A stretch of DNA of 36,939 nt, taken from positions 1 through 36,939 of the forward strand of contig CACVAY010000042.1 of the NCBI GenBank assembly GCA_902727985.1. The letters run 5' to 3'. How positions within the stretch are numbered: the stretch's first letter is position 1; each line of letters begins with the position of its first letter. The notes under the pieces were generated by a model. That model was not told the origin of the DNA. It worked only from the letters and a program-made list of their open reading frames with translations, and searched no databases. This DNA is from an uncultured Thiotrichaceae bacterium. GTDB lineage: Bacteria > Pseudomonadota > Gammaproteobacteria > Thiotrichales > Thiotrichaceae. Made by a program: the position numbers and the translations under genes. Below, piece after piece: positions 16,946 to 25,592 of the stretch.

Positions 16946-18249
16946 TGTGTTGCCTCATTTTCACTATTCAGACTTTGCTCAGCCAACTCTGCGTGTCTGA
17001 GCTGAAACTCATCAGCTGAATCTTCAGCCAATAAGACACCTTGGAGAACTTGCTGGTTAATTTCATCACCCAATGTAAATATCTGTTTACGGTTATTCCC
17101 CAGCGTAATAGGGATTGTAATGGCATGGCGCTTTTGGCGTTTGAGTGAAGCAGCATCCGGACTTAAACGCGGATCAAGATGCACATCATCATTCACGGGG
17201 ATTCTGCCCAAACCACCGTTAGCAAGACGGCGCTGTGATGACTTGTTGGTTAGGTAATTCACCAGATCAACCGCAACATCTTTTTCTGCGGATAAGCGAT
17301 TGATAGCCAAAATCTCAACCTCCAGCAAACCACCTGGGGACTTATTCTTCCCCGCTGGCAACGTCGCAACACCTACTGATTCTGGTTTTAACTTCTCATG
17401 AAACAGCGGGAGTTCCCGTGATTTACCAATGAAATAATCAAGCTCGCCTTTGGCAAATAAATCCCGTAGCACCTCATAGTCACTATCAAAGATAATGTTC
17501 TTCTGCTCCAAGGACTTCTGAATCCATTGCATCCACGCAATAAAGCCCTCATCAGTCGCCATATCATATTCTTTATCAAACACACTACCGTTGAAAGCAT
17601 CGATACCCCAATAAGCATCAGTAAAATCAATAGGAATACCAATTCGGTGATCTTCCGCCGCTTCTTTAATCAGACTTTCCAGATTCGCTAAGGACTTGCC
17701 ACCCTGTGATTTATTAAAGTACAGAACATGCGTGGTCGCCGTAAAAGGCGAACCATATAAAACACCATTCGTTTTGAAGGCATTTAAGGTCTTGCGAGAG
17801 AAGTGTGATTCATCAAAATCAGATGTTGGCAATTCATGCAGATAGTTCTTATTCACAAAATAACAAAGTTGCTGAACATCAAGACCAATCATTAAATCTG
17901 GCCCCATGCCTAATTGTATCTGCTCATTAAAACGACTCTGAATATCATTAAGCGGTACATACTCGGTCACAATATGAATATTGGGGAACAATTCGGTGTA
18001 ATTTTTTAGCAACTTTTCAACCAGCTCAGACTCAGGCTCAGGCCAGCTGTGCCATACCAATAAACGATGCGCCTTTTTCGTCTCATCCCTGACCGTCTCA
18101 CAGCCCCCAAGTGCTAGCAGCAAAAAAAGCAGTGCCATAAGAAAAAGGCTCTGCAAAGTGTTTGAGAACCGCTTTACTATAGACCTTGAAGCAAAACTAT
18201 GGGGTGTTGTTAGCTCGTTCTTTTTAAACCTAAAAACTGTTAAAAACAT
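16942..18249 (-). CDS. extracellular solute-binding lipoprotein, family 1 (sugar type)
   Basis: 435 residues. After a long N-terminal segment comes a hydrophobic stretch ending LLLALGGC with the likely lipidated Cys50. The mature part looks like a maltose-binding-type periplasmic protein: LLVWHSWPEPESELVEKLL, then FPNIHIVTEYVP, LGMGPDLMIGLD, the YGSPFTATTHVLYFNKS stretch, and late SAEKDVAVDLVNYLTN. The upstream MFLTVFRFKK start gives an unusually long n-region; the ATG at residue 38 would leave a short signal, so the exact start is uncertain. No permease or ATPase gene accompanies it. Instead it overlaps the mscS-like gene by 4 bases. The ligand cannot be told from sequence. Confidence 0.85.
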   Translation of the reverse strand: MFLTVFRFKKNELTTPHSFASRSIVKRFSNTLQSLFLMALLFLLLALGGCETVRDETKKAHRLLVWHSWPEPESELVEKLLKNYTELFPNIHIVTEYVPLNDIQSRFNEQIQLGMGPDLMIGLDVQQLCYFVNKNYLHELPTSDFDESHFSRKTLNAFKTNGVLYGSPFTATTHVLYFNKSQGGKSLANLESLIKEAAEDHRIGIPIDFTDAYWGIDAFNGSVFDKEYDMATDEGFIAWMQWIQKSLEQKNIIFDSDYEVLRDLFAKGELDYFIGKSRELPLFHEKLKPESVGVATLPAGKNKSPGGLLEVEILAINRLSAEKDVAVDLVNYLTNKSSQRRLANGGLGRIPVNDDVHLDPRLSPDAASLKRQKRHAITIPITLGNNRKQIFTLGDEINQQVLQGVLLAEDSADEFQLRHAELAEQSLNSENEATQ

Positions 18250-18752
18250 TAAAGTAGAACCCTGTTTAATTACCTGAACTCAAGGAAACCAACACTTTCT
18301 GGCTAGCCTCGACACAAGATATTTTTTCCGAAAGCAGATCAACAATCGCTACTTACTTTTGTTCTGCAACGGTACATCCATGTAGCCGCATAAATGTTGG
18401 GGGTCATTTGAACACTGTGATTTTCGAAAACGCCACTTATTAGTCTGACAACCTCGCATAGCCTCAGATAAGTGCTGTTTTTTTAGGCATGACACCCCAA
18501 TTGTGAATTGGAACTTAATTTGTACGATAAGTTCTCATGATGATAAAAAAAAATTATAAGGTTTTGTTTATAGGTATTCTTTTATGAAAAGCAGATGGAT
18601 AAAATCATTAAAGCAAGTGCCGATACCGAGCCTGCTAGAAACCTAGCAATACTTATTCGGTATGCCTAAATGGTGATTACAAAAAAACAAGGAAACAACT
18701 AGAAAATATGCGAATACCTAGCAGCTAAGTTATTCACTTAAATCAGTTGTTA
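18250..18752. other. 503-base gap with several inverted repeats and no clear gene
   Basis: The gap separates two minus-strand operons, so it holds the 3' end of aapP transcription and the promoter of the binding-protein gene. It contains a plus-strand terminator-like hairpin (18434-18484), a perfect palindrome CCAATT-GTG-AATTGG (18497-18511), and a nested hairpin ATACCGA/TCGGTAT (18623-18629 with 18657-18663) enclosing GCTAG/CTAGC (18634-18638, 18643-18647). The last may terminate the aap operon but lacks a strong T-run. A 24-codon frame from ATG at 18595 exists, too short to support. Confidence 0.5.
18434..18484 (+). terminator. plus-strand terminator-like hairpin without an upstream gene
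   Basis: CACTTA (18434-18439) pairs with TAAGTG (18469-18474) and TCTGA (18444-18448) with TCAGA (18464-18468), with a 4-base bulge, followed three bases later by seven T (18478-18484). No plus-strand gene precedes it. It could end a small RNA. Confidence 0.4.
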
Positions 18753-19511
18753 TCAATGCGCTAGAATCTGGCTCAGGAAGAGCTGCGTTCTCTCATTTTG
18801 TGGATTACCAAAAAACTCCGTCGGGTTATTTTGTTCGACGATCTGCCCTGCATCCATGAAGATTACACGATCTGCAACTTTCTTGGCAAAGCCCATTTCA
18901 TGCGTCACACAGATCATGGTCATGCCTTCCTCAGCAAGCTCCACCATGACGTCGAGTACTTCGGAAATCATTTCAGGGTCTAAAGCTGAGGTTGGCTCAT
19001 CAAATAGCATGATTTTAGGGTTCATACATAAAGAGCGAGCAATCGCGACACGTTGCTGTTGCCCACCAGAAAGTTGACCAGGAAACTTATGTGCCTGCTC
19101 TGGAATTTTGACGCGTTCCAGATATTTCATCGCTACGGCTTCTGCATCGGCTTTGCTTTGCTTCTGCACCCAGATAGGACCAAGGGTTAGGTTTTCCAGA
19201 ATCGTCAAATGTGGAAACAGGTTGAAATGCTGAAACACCATGCCAACTTCACGACGAATCGCTTCAATGTTTTTGATGTCTTCAATCATCTCCACCCCGT
19301 TTACTATCAACGAGCCTTTTTGGAATTCTTCAAGACGGTTCACACAACGAATCAAGGTTGATTTACCTGAACCTGAGGGACCACAAACGACGATACGTTC
19401 ACCTTCTTTAACATTAAGGTTAATATCTTTGAGCACATGGAAATCACCATACCATTTGTTCAAATCATTAATTTTAATAACATCATTTTGGGATGCGTCT
19501 GTCGTTTTCAA
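18753..19511 (-). CDS. aapP: general L-amino acid ABC transporter ATP-binding protein
   Basis: 252-residue nucleotide-binding subunit. Walker A GPSGSGKS at 44-51, Q-loop near 94, signature LSGGQQQR at 147-154, Walker [13 protein letters not shown] at 167-178, and the switch His in [14 protein letters not shown]. This is the standard polar amino-acid uptake type (GlnQ/HisP/AapP). It is the last gene of the aapJQMP order on the minus strand, 65 bases after the permease gene aapM. ATP hydrolysis here drives uptake of amino acids delivered by AapJ. The symbol rests on operon order and on the long permeases; GlnQ-like naming would be equally fair for this subunit alone. Confidence 0.93.
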   Translation of the reverse strand: MKTTDASQNDVIKINDLNKWYGDFHVLKDINLNVKEGERIVVCGPSGSGKSTLIRCVNRLEEFQKGSLIVNGVEMIEDIKNIEAIRREVGMVFQHFNLFPHLTILENLTLGPIWVQKQSKADAEAVAMKYLERVKIPEQAHKFPGQLSGGQQQRVAIARSLCMNPKIMLFDEPTSALDPEMISEVLDVMVELAEEGMTMICVTHEMGFAKKVADRVIFMDAGQIVEQNNPTEFFGNPQNERTQLFLSQILAH

Positions 19512-19576
19512 TGCTTAAACCTCGATAGTAAATAGTCACGCAACATACTTTTAAGCAGGTTGCGGGCCAAAAGTTC

Positions 19577-20677
19577 CTAATTTCTATGATCTGTATTGAG
19601 CTTACGCTCTATTGATGTAGCGATTAATGACATGCTGTAACAACACACCCAGAAAACAAGACCGACAAACAGATACGCTTCTGTTGAATGCCCACCTAGC
19701 CAGTTTGAATTGGTGAGTGCTGTTTGTGCCGTACTCAACATTTCAAAGATACCGATAATGAGCAAGAACGTGGTGTTCTTAAACAGCATAACAAAGGTTG
19801 CCAATATATTGGGCATGGAGACTTTGATTACCTGCGGGAAAATGATGAGTGCATTCTTCTGCCAATATCCTAGTCCAATGGCATCTGCTGCTTCATATTG
19901 CCCTTTCGGAATTGCTTGAAAACCACCACGAAATACTTCGGCCATATAGCCGGACATAAATAGCACAAGTACAATCCAAACACGCACCAGTTTGTCTACC
20001 GTCGTCCCTTCTGGGAAAAACAAGGGCAACATCACCGAGCCCATAAAGAACAAGGCTAAAACTGGCACACCTCTAAAGAACTCGATCAAAATTATTGAGA
20101 TACTGCGTGCAAGTGGCATTTCTGAGCGTCGTCCCAATGCCCATAAAGCGCCAAGCGGGAAAGCAACAATAATACTCGCTGCTGCCAAAAGGACGTTTAG
20201 GGTGAAGCCGCCCCATAGATCGGTACTGACAACCTGTAGACCAATCAAACTACCGTCCAGGATGATCAAACCAATGAACGGCAGTAAAAGAAATAACGGA
20301 ACGACAATCTTGTTTCTGTACTCTTTCGATATAAAGATGGATAAGGTAATTATGCCAACTAACATCGCCAGTACTAAATTAATACGCCATAATTGTCCAT
20401 CTGGGTAGCTCCCGTAGAAAAATTGCTTTGACCAAGAGTTAATAAATACCCAACACGCACCCTCTTTGGTACAAGCATCTTGCGAGGTACCCGTCCAATT
20501 GGCTGAGAAGAATAACCAGTCAAGCAAGCCGGGTAGTAGCTTCGCTAAAATCGCTACAACAACAATCGTCGCCAACCCATTAAGCCATGATGAGAATAAA
20601 TTATTTTTTAACCATGCCACTGGACCAACCGTTTTAACAGGAGCAGGTAAATCAGGTAAGACTTTAAATTCTTGCAT
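19577..20677 (-). CDS. aapM: general L-amino acid ABC transporter permease AapM
   Basis: 366-residue inner-membrane permease. The protein has an N-terminal hydrophobic segment, a periplasmic loop with WTGTSQDACTKEGACWVFI, and a C-terminal HisM/GlnP-type permease domain. The EAA loop that contacts the ATPase is seen at EAADAIGLGYWQKNALIIFP. Also characteristic are IEFFRGVPVLALFFMG and the final YSMSLIATSIERKL. It follows aapQ by 9 bases and is coupled in expression with it. AapM and AapQ form the heteromeric channel; their lengths (366 and 400) are as expected for the Aap/Bzt group and longer than ordinary GlnP-type permeases. Confidence 0.92.
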   Translation of the reverse strand: MQEFKVLPDLPAPVKTVGPVAWLKNNLFSSWLNGLATIVVVAILAKLLPGLLDWLFFSANWTGTSQDACTKEGACWVFINSWSKQFFYGSYPDGQLWRINLVLAMLVGIITLSIFISKEYRNKIVVPLFLLLPFIGLIILDGSLIGLQVVSTDLWGGFTLNVLLAAASIIVAFPLGALWALGRRSEMPLARSISIILIEFFRGVPVLALFFMGSVMLPLFFPEGTTVDKLVRVWIVLVLFMSGYMAEVFRGGFQAIPKGQYEAADAIGLGYWQKNALIIFPQVIKVSMPNILATFVMLFKNTTFLLIIGIFEMLSTAQTALTNSNWLGGHSTEAYLFVGLVFWVCCYSMSLIATSIERKLNTDHRN

Positions 20678-20686
20678 AGTGGATTC

Positions 20687-21889
20687 TTATCGAGCGGTGA
20701 TTTGAGTGCTTTTATTAAATCGGTTCATCACAAAAGAAATAATCATATTAATGACGAAATACACTGCCATGGTCATAAAGACGATTTCTATAGCCTGCCC
20801 GGTCTGGTTTAAGGTGGTACCCACAAATACGGTAAATAAATCAGGGTAGCCAATAGCCGTGGCAAGCGTCGAATTTTTGACAAGGCTTTGATATTCACTG
20901 TTCAACAGCGGCGTAATAACACGCATTGCCTGGGGAACAACAATCAATGACATAATCTTGCTTTCTTTCATGCCAAGACTGCGTGCTGCTTCAGTCTGCC
21001 CATGTGGAACAGCCTGTATCCCTGCCCTAACCGCTTCTGCGATAAACGCCCCCGTATAAATACTCAGCGCTAATGCCAGCGCCATCAGTTCGGGAATAAC
21101 GGTTATTCCTCCATCAAAGCTAAAACGCCCCATAATCGGATATTCTAAACCGAAGGGTATTCCCGTAATAAGCGTCGCTAACAATGGCAAGCCAAAAAAT
21201 ATCCCTAAACCTGTCCAGAGTACGGGAAATTGCGCGCCCGTTAGCTCTTGACGCTTCTTCGCCCAGCGCCTGAGGAATAAGATTGCAATAAGAGCCACTG
21301 CAATCGATAAATAAACAATACTTGAACCACTCTCCCCGATGAGTTTAGGGATAAACAGTCCTTTTACATTGAGGAAAACGGCTTCGCCAATGCTGACACT
21401 ATCTCTTGCCGCAGTCGGTAAAGCGGCCAGTACGGCGAAATACCAAAAGAAAACTTGTAGTAAAAGTGGGATATTACGGAATGTCTCAACATAAGCAGTG
21501 GCTAATTTTTTGATTAACCAGTTTGGTGAGAAATGCGCTACGCCGATTAAAAAGCCAATAATGGTGGCAAGAATGATGCCTATTATCGAAACAAGAATCG
21601 TATTGAGCAAACCAACCACGAAGGTTCGACCGTAGGAATAGGTGGCATCAAACGGAATCAAGGACATTAAAATGTCAAAACCCGATGTTGCCTGTAAGAA
21701 ACCGAAGCCGCTTTTAATGCCACGAGCTTCCATGTTCGCCATGGTGTTAGAGACAATCGTATAGAAAAAATATCCAATGCCAATTAACAAAAGTAATTGG
21801 TAGATAAGTGCCCGATTTTTAGGATTGTTATAAAAGGCGTGCTTGGATGAGACCGCTCGCTGATCTTCAGTCATATCATGGGATACCAA
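20687..21889 (-). CDS. aapQ: general L-amino acid ABC transporter permease AapQ
   Basis: 400-residue inner-membrane permease. It begins with a soluble N-terminus, then a membrane segment (ALIYQLLLLIGIGYFFYTIV), the periplasmic loop with RGIKSGFGFLQATSGFDI typical of AapQ/BztB, and a split permease domain. FRNIPLLLQVFFWYF and the EAA loop (TEAARSLGMKESKIMSLIVVP) mark the family. The start lies downstream of an intrinsic terminator that separates it from aapJ, suggesting lower expression than the binding protein. Two ATG codons (MVSHDM) lie close to each other at the start. Confidence 0.92.
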   Translation of the reverse strand: MVSHDMTEDQRAVSSKHAFYNNPKNRALIYQLLLLIGIGYFFYTIVSNTMANMEARGIKSGFGFLQATSGFDILMSLIPFDATYSYGRTFVVGLLNTILVSIIGIILATIIGFLIGVAHFSPNWLIKKLATAYVETFRNIPLLLQVFFWYFAVLAALPTAARDSVSIGEAVFLNVKGLFIPKLIGESGSSIVYLSIAVALIAILFLRRWAKKRQELTGAQFPVLWTGLGIFFGLPLLATLITGIPFGLEYPIMGRFSFDGGITVIPELMALALALSIYTGAFIAEAVRAGIQAVPHGQTEAARSLGMKESKIMSLIVVPQAMRVITPLLNSEYQSLVKNSTLATAIGYPDLFTVFVGTTLNQTGQAIEIVFMTMAVYFVINMIISFVMNRFNKSTQITAR

Positions 21890-21905
21890 GAAATAAGAGA
21901 ATACA

Positions 21906-21936
21906 AAAATAAGGGGCTATAGAGGCCCCTTATTTT
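21906..21936 (-). terminator. intrinsic terminator between aapJ and aapQ
   Basis: AAAATAAGGGGC (21906-21917) and GCCCCTTATTTT (21925-21936) make a perfect 12-bp stem with a 7-base loop in the gap after the aapJ stop. On the minus strand it ends in a T-rich run. It would let most transcripts stop after aapJ while some read through to the membrane genes. Confidence 0.85.
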
Positions 21937-21948
21937 CAAGATAAGCAA

Positions 21949-22959
21949 TTATCGCATTGCTGGTGAGTATAGAATACCACCATTATTCCATTGTGCGTTC
22001 AAACCACGCTTGATCTTAAGTGGTGAATCTTGACCGACGTTACGCTCAAATGACTCAGAGTAGTTACCCACCTGTTTGATGACGTTAAGCGCCCAGTCTT
22101 TTGATAGACCCAGCTTCTCACCTAAATCACCCTCTGTACCCAATAAACGTTTTTGACCCGGTTTACCTGATTTTGCTAACTCATCAGCATTTTCAGAGGT
22201 TACGCCTTGGAATTCACCTTCGATAGAGGCGTTCACTACCCACTTAGTAATATTGAACCACTTGTCATCACCCTGGCGAACAACGGGACCTAGTGGCTCT
22301 TTAGAAATGACCTCAGGCAAAACAATCGCCCCCGCTGGATCTTTTAAACCGATACGCAGTGCATACAGCTGAGATTGATCCGAAACCAAGAAATCACAAC
22401 GACCTGACTCCAACCCCGTTCGTGTTTGGTCTGATGTATCGAAAGTAACCACTTTGTACTTCATATTATTTTCACGAAAGTAATCAGCAATAGCCAATTC
22501 GGTCGAAGTGCCCGCCTGAATACAGGCCGCTGCACCATCTAATTCCAGTGCGCTTTTAACACCAAGTTTTTTGCTTACCATGAAGCCTGTGCCATCATAA
22601 TAAATCGTACCCGCAAAATTTAGACCCAGTGAGGTATCACGTGTGTGTGTCCATGTGGTGTTACGTGACAAAATATCAATTTCGCCAGATTGTAGCGCCG
22701 TGAAACGCTCTTTGGCTGTTAATGGCTTGTAAGTTACCTTTGAAGCATCACCAAGAACTGCTGCTGCTACACCACGACAAACATCAACATCTAAACCGCT
22801 CCAACTGCCTTTTTCATCTTTCTGGGAAAAACCAGCTAACCCCGTACTAACACCGCACTTCAACATGCCCGCTTTTTTAACGTCTTCAAGCGTATCTGCC
22901 TGCACAGGAGCACTAAACAGAGCAACTGTTGCAAGACCGAATAAAATACTTTTATGCAT
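21949..22959 (-). CDS. aapJ: general L-amino acid ABC transporter substrate-binding protein
   Basis: 336-residue periplasmic binding protein. The N-terminus is a Sec signal peptide with a likely cleavage after APVQA (residue 21). The mature sequence has the AapJ/BztA pattern: LKCGVSTGLAGFSQKDEKG, the WSGLDVDVCRGVAAAVLGD stretch, FTALQSGEIDILSRNTTWT and a late LKIKRGLNAQWNNGG. Two Cys pairs typical of the group (CG near residue 35 and DVCRG near 61) are present. It binds a broad range of L-amino acids in the family. It is first in its operon, with AAGG before the ATG; its promoter must lie in the 740-base gap upstream, where I could not settle on one. Confidence 0.93.
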   Translation of the reverse strand: MHKSILFGLATVALFSAPVQADTLEDVKKAGMLKCGVSTGLAGFSQKDEKGSWSGLDVDVCRGVAAAVLGDASKVTYKPLTAKERFTALQSGEIDILSRNTTWTHTRDTSLGLNFAGTIYYDGTGFMVSKKLGVKSALELDGAAACIQAGTSTELAIADYFRENNMKYKVVTFDTSDQTRTGLESGRCDFLVSDQSQLYALRIGLKDPAGAIVLPEVISKEPLGPVVRQGDDKWFNITKWVVNASIEGEFQGVTSENADELAKSGKPGQKRLLGTEGDLGEKLGLSKDWALNVIKQVGNYSESFERNVGQDSPLKIKRGLNAQWNNGGILYSPAMR

Positions 22960-23699
22960 TACTTTACCTTTTATTTAATGGGTGGATAACGTTACAACGA
23001 GCATGGTTCCAGTAGCTATATTGAGTGTGACAGACGAATATCGCCACGGTACCAAGGTAAAAATACCTCAGGAAAACTGCCACTATGAAATTGGTGCGAT
23101 AAGCGAAGAGAATTGACAGCAGCCACATCTCTATTTTTATAAAACTTTTCTTTCACCTGACTGATTTGAACATGGGTGAAGCTCACGCTCCATACTCATA
23201 GTGCCTATCTTAACTCACATTTTGACAAGAATCATGTTGACGATACGATACAAATCAAGCTTACTTGCTCATTTTGTGGTGTTATTCATCGTCATATATG
23301 CTGCATTGCAACAAAAAAAACACCCCAAACTGCCATTAACTATTGATATTCTTGAGGGTCGAAAACGCATATTTCTCATGTAGAAACACTATCTCGCAAT
23401 AAAGAAAGTATCAGGAAAAACACATAATATAATTATATATCAAAACCTTATGAAAAATAAAAAACACAGGCGCTTCAGTAAAAGGGAAATAAAAGCCTGA
23501 TAACCCGAACAACAAGACCAATAAATTTCAATAGATAGTATTAATTTCAGCATGGGCTAATTTACCCCTAATAGGCTTACTATATTGGTCAGTTGCTATT
23601 AAGGAATCTCTAAATAATTCTTCTTTCTCATAAAGTGGCTCAACAATTTATTTAGACACTCCTCGTACTGTCATTGCATAATACACTATTGGAGAACCC
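22960..23699. other. 740-base divergent gap between aapJ and zapE, no supported gene
   Basis: This AT-rich gap must hold the promoters of aapJ (minus) and zapE (plus). An AT-only palindrome ATATAATTATAT lies near 23430. A plus-strand frame of 60 codons at 23201-23383 begins with GTG, lacks a ribosome binding site and has no recognised homologue; its hydrophobic middle might be chance. Before zapE, TTGCATAATACAC near 23674 includes a -10-like box. Nothing else is clear. Confidence 0.4.
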
Positions 23700-24878
23700 A
23701 TGGGATTAACAGAGAATAATTCAACAATGTTGAACACAAAATCTTCTGATGATTTTCTGTTAGCAAGCTACTTGGCTAGCGTCGCCAAAGGTGAGCTAAA
23801 TGCTGACCCATACCAAAAAGCAGTGATGGTTGACTTGCAACGTGTCTACAATGACGTTGTCCGTGTACAAAACGAGCCTACCCGCTCCCCTCCTACTCGC
23901 TCACGTTTCGGTAATTTATTTTCGATTGTTTCGAGCAAAGCAAAGCCGAAAAAGGACTATGTAAAAGGTCTTTATCTTTGGGGTGGCGTTGGCCGTGGTA
24001 AAACGCATTTGGTTGACTACTTTTATAAGCTGTTACCCGATGACATGAAGCTAAGGTTACACTTTCATCGTTTTATGCAGTTGGTTCATGAAGAACTAAA
24101 ACAGCAAGGTAGTGTTGAAGACCCACTCCACGAAGTTGCTAAAAATATCGCGGCAAAGTCTCATATCCTGTTTCTTGATGAAATGCATGTCACAGACATT
24201 ACAGATGCGATGTTACTAGGCCGCCTCTTCGAGCATTTATTCGAGCTGGGCCTTGTACTGGTAACAACCTCAAACGTACCACCTAATGGCCTATATAAAG
24301 ATGGCCTACAACGCCAACGTTTCATTCCAGCCATCGAGTTATTGGAAAAGCACACCAAAGTGGTAGAAATGGGCGGCGATATGGATTATCGACTGCAAAC
24401 ACTGGAACAAGCTGGACTCTACCAAATCGCAACAGGCGCTTTATCTGATCAACGTTTGGAAACCTACTTCCATCAGTTAGCCAGCGTTGAATTACACCAA
24501 GATCGTAAAGATATCTTAATCAACCATCGCAATATTCCCGTTAAAATGTGGGCTGACGGCGTAGTGTGGTTTAACTTTCAGGATCTATGCAATACGCCAC
24601 GCTCATCAGATGACTATACTCAAATAGCAACATTCTTCCATACTGTACTCATTTCTGATATTCCGGTTATGAATAACCATATGGATGATGCCGCACGACG
24701 CTTTATTAAGTTAATTGATAGTTTCTATGATATGCATGTGAATATTGTAGTTTCTGCTGAAGCTGAACCAGAAAAGTTGTATACATCTACTAAGTTAGAG
24801 TTTGAATTTCAACGCACTACCAGTCGACTTATTGAAATGCAATCGAAGGAATATTTGGCAATTGAACATTTGTCGTAG
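23700..24878 (+). CDS. zapE: cell division protein ZapE (AFG1-type ATPase)
   Basis: 392-residue P-loop ATPase. LYLWGGVGRGKTHLVDYFY places Walker A GGVGRGKT at 95-102; Walker B HILFLDEMHV is near 155-164, followed by TDITDAMLLGRLFEHLF and the TSNVPPNGLYKDGLQRQRF stretch that is diagnostic of ZapE/AFG1. In E. coli ZapE associates with the Z ring during constriction; mitochondrial AFG1 homologues serve protein quality control of respiratory complexes. Its position directly before the succinate dehydrogenase genes fits either reading. GGAGAA precedes the ATG at a good distance; a second ATG follows at residue 10. Confidence 0.93.
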   Translation: MGLTENNSTMLNTKSSDDFLLASYLASVAKGELNADPYQKAVMVDLQRVYNDVVRVQNEPTRSPPTRSRFGNLFSIVSSKAKPKKDYVKGLYLWGGVGRGKTHLVDYFYKLLPDDMKLRLHFHRFMQLVHEELKQQGSVEDPLHEVAKNIAAKSHILFLDEMHVTDITDAMLLGRLFEHLFELGLVLVTTSNVPPNGLYKDGLQRQRFIPAIELLEKHTKVVEMGGDMDYRLQTLEQAGLYQIATGALSDQRLETYFHQLASVELHQDRKDILINHRNIPVKMWADGVVWFNFQDLCNTPRSSDDYTQIATFFHTVLISDIPVMNNHMDDAARRFIKLIDSFYDMHVNIVVSAEAEPEKLYTSTKLEFEFQRTTSRLIEMQSKEYLAIEHLS

Positions 24879-24925
24879 AACGAGCTTGCATTGGGGATAG
24901 CTCATAGGAAAAAGGTATAGAAAAT

Positions 24926-25117
24926 ATGAAAAAAAATATTGAAGGATCAGAAGCGCACACGACAGACTCGTCATTAGCGAAAAAAGTAATGACATCAAAG
25001 GGCAACAATCCCGTTATACAGCTGGATGAATTAAAAAGAACACTCTCAAAACGCACCCCACTAGATCCGACTCGATACGGTGATTGGGAAAAGAAAGGGC
25101 GCTGCATCGATTTCTAA
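24926..25117 (+). CDS. SdhAF4/DUF1674 succinate dehydrogenase assembly factor
   Basis: 63-residue protein ending in PLDPTRYGDWEKKGRCIDF (residues 45-63), the conserved signature of DUF1674, the bacterial counterpart of mitochondrial SDHAF4/Sdh8. That factor binds flavinylated SdhA before it joins SdhB and limits reactive oxygen. The N-terminal half is polar and likely disordered. AAAGG precedes the ATG. It lies 47 bases after zapE and 88 before sdhC, so a role in complex II assembly is well supported by context. A second SDH factor, SdhE, lies at the other end of the cluster. Confidence 0.87.
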   Translation: MKKNIEGSEAHTTDSSLAKKVMTSKGNNPVIQLDELKRTLSKRTPLDPTRYGDWEKKGRCIDF

Positions 25118-25130
25118 AACTTAGACCATT

Positions 25131-25173
25131 TAGCTCTATAATCCCATCAAGCTATGGGGAGATTCTGGAGCTA
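25131..25173 (+). promoter_or_regulatory. putative sdhC promoter -10 inside a nested inverted repeat
   Basis: TATAAT at 25137-25142 lies 64 bases before the sdhC start; the -35 (TTTCTA near 25111-25116) is weak. TAGCTC (25131-25136) pairs with GAGCTA (25168-25173) and CCCAT (25143-25147) with ATGGG (25154-25158), enclosing the -10 box. It could be an operator or a leader hairpin. Confidence 0.35.
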
Positions 25174-25205
25174 AGCTGACTCGTATTTCGTTAAAAGGTA
25201 AAAAT

Positions 25206-25583
25206 ATGTCATGGGATGATAAGCGACCAATGTCGCCACACTTGCAGGTTTATAAACTGCCCCTCACCGCCAAACTATCCATTATGCATCGTGGAACAGG
25301 AGCGGCTCTCTTTGCTGGTTTAATCCTGATGGTTTTAGTACTTGCATCTGCCGCTGGTGGCGCTGATAGCTGGGCTAGCATGCAAGGCTTCTTATCAAGC
25401 TGGTTCGGCAAATTAGTATTGTTCGGCTTCACCTTTGCGCTTTACTACCATCTTTGTAACGGTATTCGCCATCTCGCATGGGATATCGGTAAAGGCTTTG
25501 AGCTAAAAGAAGCTGCACAATCTGGAAAAATCGTGATCGGCGCTTCTGTCGCTCTAACTATTCTGACATGGCTACTAGCTTAA
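25206..25583 (+). CDS. sdhC: succinate dehydrogenase cytochrome b556 subunit
   Basis: 125-residue membrane anchor of complex II. The start RPMSPHLQVYKLPLTAKLSIMHRGTG is the family signature (cited in part): RPxSPHLQVY and SIxHRxTG, with Ser and Arg of the quinone site. Three hydrophobic segments follow, and YYHLCNGIRHLAWD in the second provides the haem-ligand His. The sequence style is that of alphaproteobacterial and mitochondrial SdhC rather than of E. coli. AAAAGG stands before the ATG. First gene of sdhCDAB, with 9 bases to sdhD. Confidence 0.93.
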   Translation: MSWDDKRPMSPHLQVYKLPLTAKLSIMHRGTGAALFAGLILMVLVLASAAGGADSWASMQGFLSSWFGKLVLFGFTFALYYHLCNGIRHLAWDIGKGFELKEAAQSGKIVIGASVALTILTWLLA

Positions 25584-25592
25584 GGAGATAGC

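Noticed and set aside
18595-18669. 24-codon frame MDKIIKASADTEPARNLAILIRYA
   Set aside because: Too short, spans the hairpin, no ribosome site or known homologue.
19992-20408. 138-codon plus-strand frame opposite aapM
   Set aside because: Shadow of the permease gene, no independent evidence.
22960-23200. Sigma54 promoter for aapJ (TGGCAG-like box on the minus strand)
   Set aside because: The GG and GC elements do not keep the required spacing.
23201-23383. A 60-codon frame in the aapJ-zapE gap with a hydrophobic middle
   Set aside because: GTG start, no ribosome binding site, no recognisable family, AT-rich gap; kept only as a note in the gap entry.
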